Source of the DNA: Micromonospora chokoriensis
GTDB lineage: Bacteria; Actinomycetota; Actinomycetes; Mycobacteriales; Micromonosporaceae
Direction of reading: 5' to 3'
DNA length: 64,000 nucleotides
NCBI RefSeq assembly: GCF_900091505.1
Contig: NZ_LT607409.1
Coordinates: forward strand, 2,914,001 to 2,978,000
How positions within the stretch are numbered: position 1 is the first letter of the stretch; each line of letters starts with the position of its first letter. The notes under the pieces were generated by a model that was not told where the DNA came from, did no database searches, and saw only the letters and a list, made by a program, of their open reading frames with translations. Position numbers and translations under genes: made by a program. Of this stretch, positions 62,082 to 64,000 are shown in pieces.

Positions 62082-63317
62082 GTGCGCCGCTCCTCGTCCA
62101 CCCTCACCCGGCTGATCGGCGCGGTCGCCGGGCTCTCCCTGGCCCTGGCCGGTGTGGTCGCCGTCGCCGCACCCGCCCAGGCCGCCACCCTCACCCAGGT
62201 CACCGGGTTCGGCTCCAACCCGGGCAACCTCACCATGTACGCCTACCGGCCGGACAACCTGCCGGCCAACTCCCCGGCCGTCGTCCTCCTGCACGGGTGC
62301 GTCCAGAACGCCTCCGGCTACTTCTCCAACTCGGGCTGGCAGAAGTACGCCGACCAGTGGAAGTTCACGCTGATCGTCGCCCAGCAGCCCTCCGGCAACA
62401 ACGCCAACTCCTGCTTCAACTTCTTCGAGGCCGGGGACACCACCCGAGGTCAGGGTGAGGCGCTGTCCGTCAAGCAGATGGTCGACCACGCCAAGGCCAC
62501 CTTCGGCGTGAACGGCTCCCGGGTCTACGTCAGCGGTCTCTCCGCGGGCGGGGCGATGAGCGCCGTCATGCTCGCCACCTACCCGGACGTCTTCGCCGCC
62601 GGGTCGATCATCGCGGGGATCCCGTACCGCTGCGCCACCAGCATGGTCAACGCGTTCAGCTGCATGAACCCGGGCGCGGACAGGACCCCGGCCGCCTGGG
62701 GCGACCTGGTGCGCGGCGCGTACTCCGGCTACACCGGCCCGCGCCCCCGGGTGGCCATCTGGCACGGCACCTCGGACACCACAGTCACCCCGCTCAACGG
62801 CACCGAGTCCCGCGACCAGTGGACCAACGTGCGCGGGGTCTCGCAGACCCCGAGCAGCACGTCGTCGCTGCCCGGCAACACGACCCTTGAGGTGTACGGC
62901 AACGACGACGTACGCCTGTACCGGGTCTCCGGGATGGGCCACGGCACCCCCGTGGACCCGGGCTCCGGCGCGGACCAGTGCGGCACCGCCGCCGCGTACT
63001 TCCTGGACACCATCTGCTCGACGTACCGGGACGCGCTCTTCTTCGGCCTGAACGGCGGCGGCACCGGCCCGACCCCCACGCCCACGGTGACCCCGACCCC
63101 GACCCCGACGGTCACGCCGACCCCGACGCCCACCCCGACCGTGCCGGCGACCTGCGTGACGGCCAGCAACTACGCGCACGTGGCGGCCGGCCGGGCGTAC
63201 CAGTCCGGTGGATACGCCTACGCCAACGGCTCCAACCAGCGGATGGGCCTCTACAACACCTTCTACACCAGCGCCCTCAAGCAGACCGCCGCCAACTACT
63301 GGGTGATCGGCTGCTGA
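62082..63317 (+). CDS. Secreted polyhydroxyalkanoate-depolymerase-like esterase with C-terminal module
   Basis: 411 residues from GTG 62082 (AGGAGG 5 nt upstream). Signal peptide to about 36 (VVAVAAPAQA). Alpha/beta-hydrolase of the extracellular short-chain PHA depolymerase/CE1 type: oxyanion region VVLLHGCVQNASGYF, nucleophile Ser in VSGLSAGGAMSA near 153, Asp in WHGTSDTTV near 229 and His in SGMGHGTPVD near 288. A Thr/Pro linker (about 327-357, PTPTVTPTPTPT) leads to a C-terminal substrate-binding-like module (CVTASNYAHVAAGRAYQSGG). Expected to depolymerise PHB or cleave plant or chitin-linked esters outside the cell. Confidence 0.88.
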   Translation: MRRSSSTLTRLIGAVAGLSLALAGVVAVAAPAQAATLTQVTGFGSNPGNLTMYAYRPDNLPANSPAVVLLHGCVQNASGYFSNSGWQKYADQWKFTLIVAQQPSGNNANSCFNFFEAGDTTRGQGEALSVKQMVDHAKATFGVNGSRVYVSGLSAGGAMSAVMLATYPDVFAAGSIIAGIPYRCATSMVNAFSCMNPGADRTPAAWGDLVRGAYSGYTGPRPRVAIWHGTSDTTVTPLNGTESRDQWTNVRGVSQTPSSTSSLPGNTTLEVYGNDDVRLYRVSGMGHGTPVDPGSGADQCGTAAAYFLDTICSTYRDALFFGLNGGGTGPTPTPTVTPTPTPTVTPTPTPTPTVPATCVTASNYAHVAAGRAYQSGGYAYANGSNQRMGLYNTFYTSALKQTAANYWVIGC

Positions 63318-63333
63318 CCCCTCCCCAGACCCT

Positions 63334-63393
63334 GTTGATCAAGAGGTTTGCGTCAGATTCCGGCCCCCGGATGACGCAAACCTCTTGATCAAC
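63334..63393. repeat. Long intergenic palindrome P9 (family C)
   Basis: 60 bp. Arms 63334-63355 and 63372-63393 pair perfectly with the GATCAAGAGGTTTGCGTCA core of P7 and P8; 16-nt loop starting GATTCCGG. Between convergent genes. Confidence 0.95.
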
Positions 63394-63413
63394 GCGAGCG
63401 GTGGCGGCGCTGG

Positions 63414-64000
63414 TCAGTCCTTCAGGGCCGCGGCCAGGGCAGCCGGGAGGGCGGGGTGGTGGTAGGGGTAGGCGGCTTGGGTGAGGACGTTTGGGAGGAC
63501 TCTGGTGCTGGTCAGGGCCTCGTGGGCGAAGCCGCCGAGGACCACCTTGAGCGCCGGCGCGGGGATCGGGATGATCGCCGGCCGGTGCAGCTGTCGGGCC
63601 AGCTCGCGGGTGAACTCGGCGTTCGTCACCGGGTTCGGCCCGACCACGTTGACCGGGCCGGAGATCTCGTCGCGGTCCAGCAGGAAGCGCGTCGCGTCCA
63701 GCCAGTCCTCCATCGAGATCCACGGCAGCCACTGCCGGCCGCTGCCCAACCGGCCCGCGATGCCCAGCTTGAACGGCAGCAACTGCGGCTTGAGCAGACC
63801 ACCGTCGCGGTGCAGCGGCAGGCCGGTACGCAGGCGCACGACACGTACCCCGGCGTCCTCGGCCGGCCGGGTCGCGGCCTCCCACACCCGGCAGACGTCG
63901 GCCAGGAAACCCTCACCGGCCGGCGCGTCCTCCTCGACCGCCCGGTCGCCGGTGTTGCCGTACCACCCCACGGCCGAGGAGTTGAGCAACACCCGGGGGC
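63414..64000 (-). CDS. TIGR01777-family epimerase (SDR), partial at window edge
   Basis: The gene runs off the right end, so its N-terminus with the NAD(P) loop is missing. Visible: LLNSSAVGWYGNTGDRAVEE (active-site Ser and Tyr), EEDAPAGEGFLADVCRVWEA, VRLRTGLPLHRDGGLLKPQL, LGSGRQWLPWISMEDWLDAT and PNPVTNAEFTRELAR. These match the SulA/YfcH-type epimerases of family TIGR01777, with the usual C-terminal DUF1731-like tail. Substrate unknown. Confidence 0.9.
   Translation of the reverse strand, partial: PRVLLNSSAVGWYGNTGDRAVEEDAPAGEGFLADVCRVWEAATRPAEDAGVRVVRLRTGLPLHRDGGLLKPQLLPFKLGIAGRLGSGRQWLPWISMEDWLDATRFLLDRDEISGPVNVVGPNPVTNAEFTRELARQLHRPAIIPIPAPALKVVLGGFAHEALTSTRVLPNVLTQAAYPYHHPALPAALAAALKD

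Overview
The window is very GC-rich throughout, with strong GC bias at third codon positions and many GTG starts. Its gene content is actinobacterial: non-adenylylated glnA2, glnE, adenylylatable glnA1, lipA/lipB, DUF4191 and RDD membrane proteins, an F420-dependent NADP oxidoreductase, MptB-type mannosyltransferases and an H1-like Lys/Ala-rich protein. Codon style, secreted hydrolases, a Vgb lyase and the type of small conserved proteins suggest a Micromonosporaceae chromosome, most likely Micromonospora. That assignment is inference. No tRNA, rRNA, CRISPR array or recognisable transposase was seen.

Layout. 0-3.3 kb holds a MarR/MFS divergon with a double operator, a TSUP permease and rnpB with its terminator. 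3.3-9.9 kb looks like an accessory region: gene-poor DNA with short iterons, an ESX/WXG-like three-gene operon, a broken Imm21-type immunity gene, an IMPase with its XRE/DUF5919 regulator, and two small conserved genes. Base composition is visibly less GC-rich around 6.5-9.3 kb. 9.9-25 kb is metabolic and regulatory: a GH31 enzyme that ends early, a MerR unit with an elongated-spacer promoter, secreted SH3-like and expansin-like proteins, a TetR/SDR divergon with paired operators, epoxide hydrolase, thioredoxin-like and transglutaminase-like proteins, GNAT, a broken GrpB gene, AraC, a PadR/membrane pair and NUDIX.

25-60 kb is a conserved core: H1-like protein, RNB ribonuclease, Fno, panB, nadE, glnA2, DUF350, WYL regulator, Vgb, LD-carboxypeptidase, a GATase directly joined to glnE, a membrane protein overlapping glnE, two MptB-like mannosyltransferases, a second PadR/membrane pair, glnA1, RDD, DUF4191, a large LuxR (LAL) regulator, a GT-C enzyme, lipA, a T-box-controlled aspartyl-tRNA synthetase and lipB. 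The same nitrogen/lipoate gene set is clustered in Mycobacterium tuberculosis (Rv2217-Rv2225), here diluted by insertions. GlnR-like half-sites precede both glutamine synthetase genes, and glnE supplies the adenylyltransferase acting on GlnA1, so ammonium assimilation is controlled at two levels. 60-64 kb holds a large membrane protein, a secreted PHB-depolymerase-like esterase and a partial TIGR01777 epimerase.

Two things stand out. First, there are ten long intergenic palindromes with GATC near both ends, falling into a few sequence families; some copies share identical arms, and nine of the ten lie between convergent genes. Second, a canonical T-box leader (Asp specifier GAC, 7-nt UGGCACC bulge) sits upstream of the archaeal/non-discriminating type aspartyl-tRNA synthetase. 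Many genes also show a -10 hexamer 6-8 nt before the start codon, indicating widespread leaderless transcripts.
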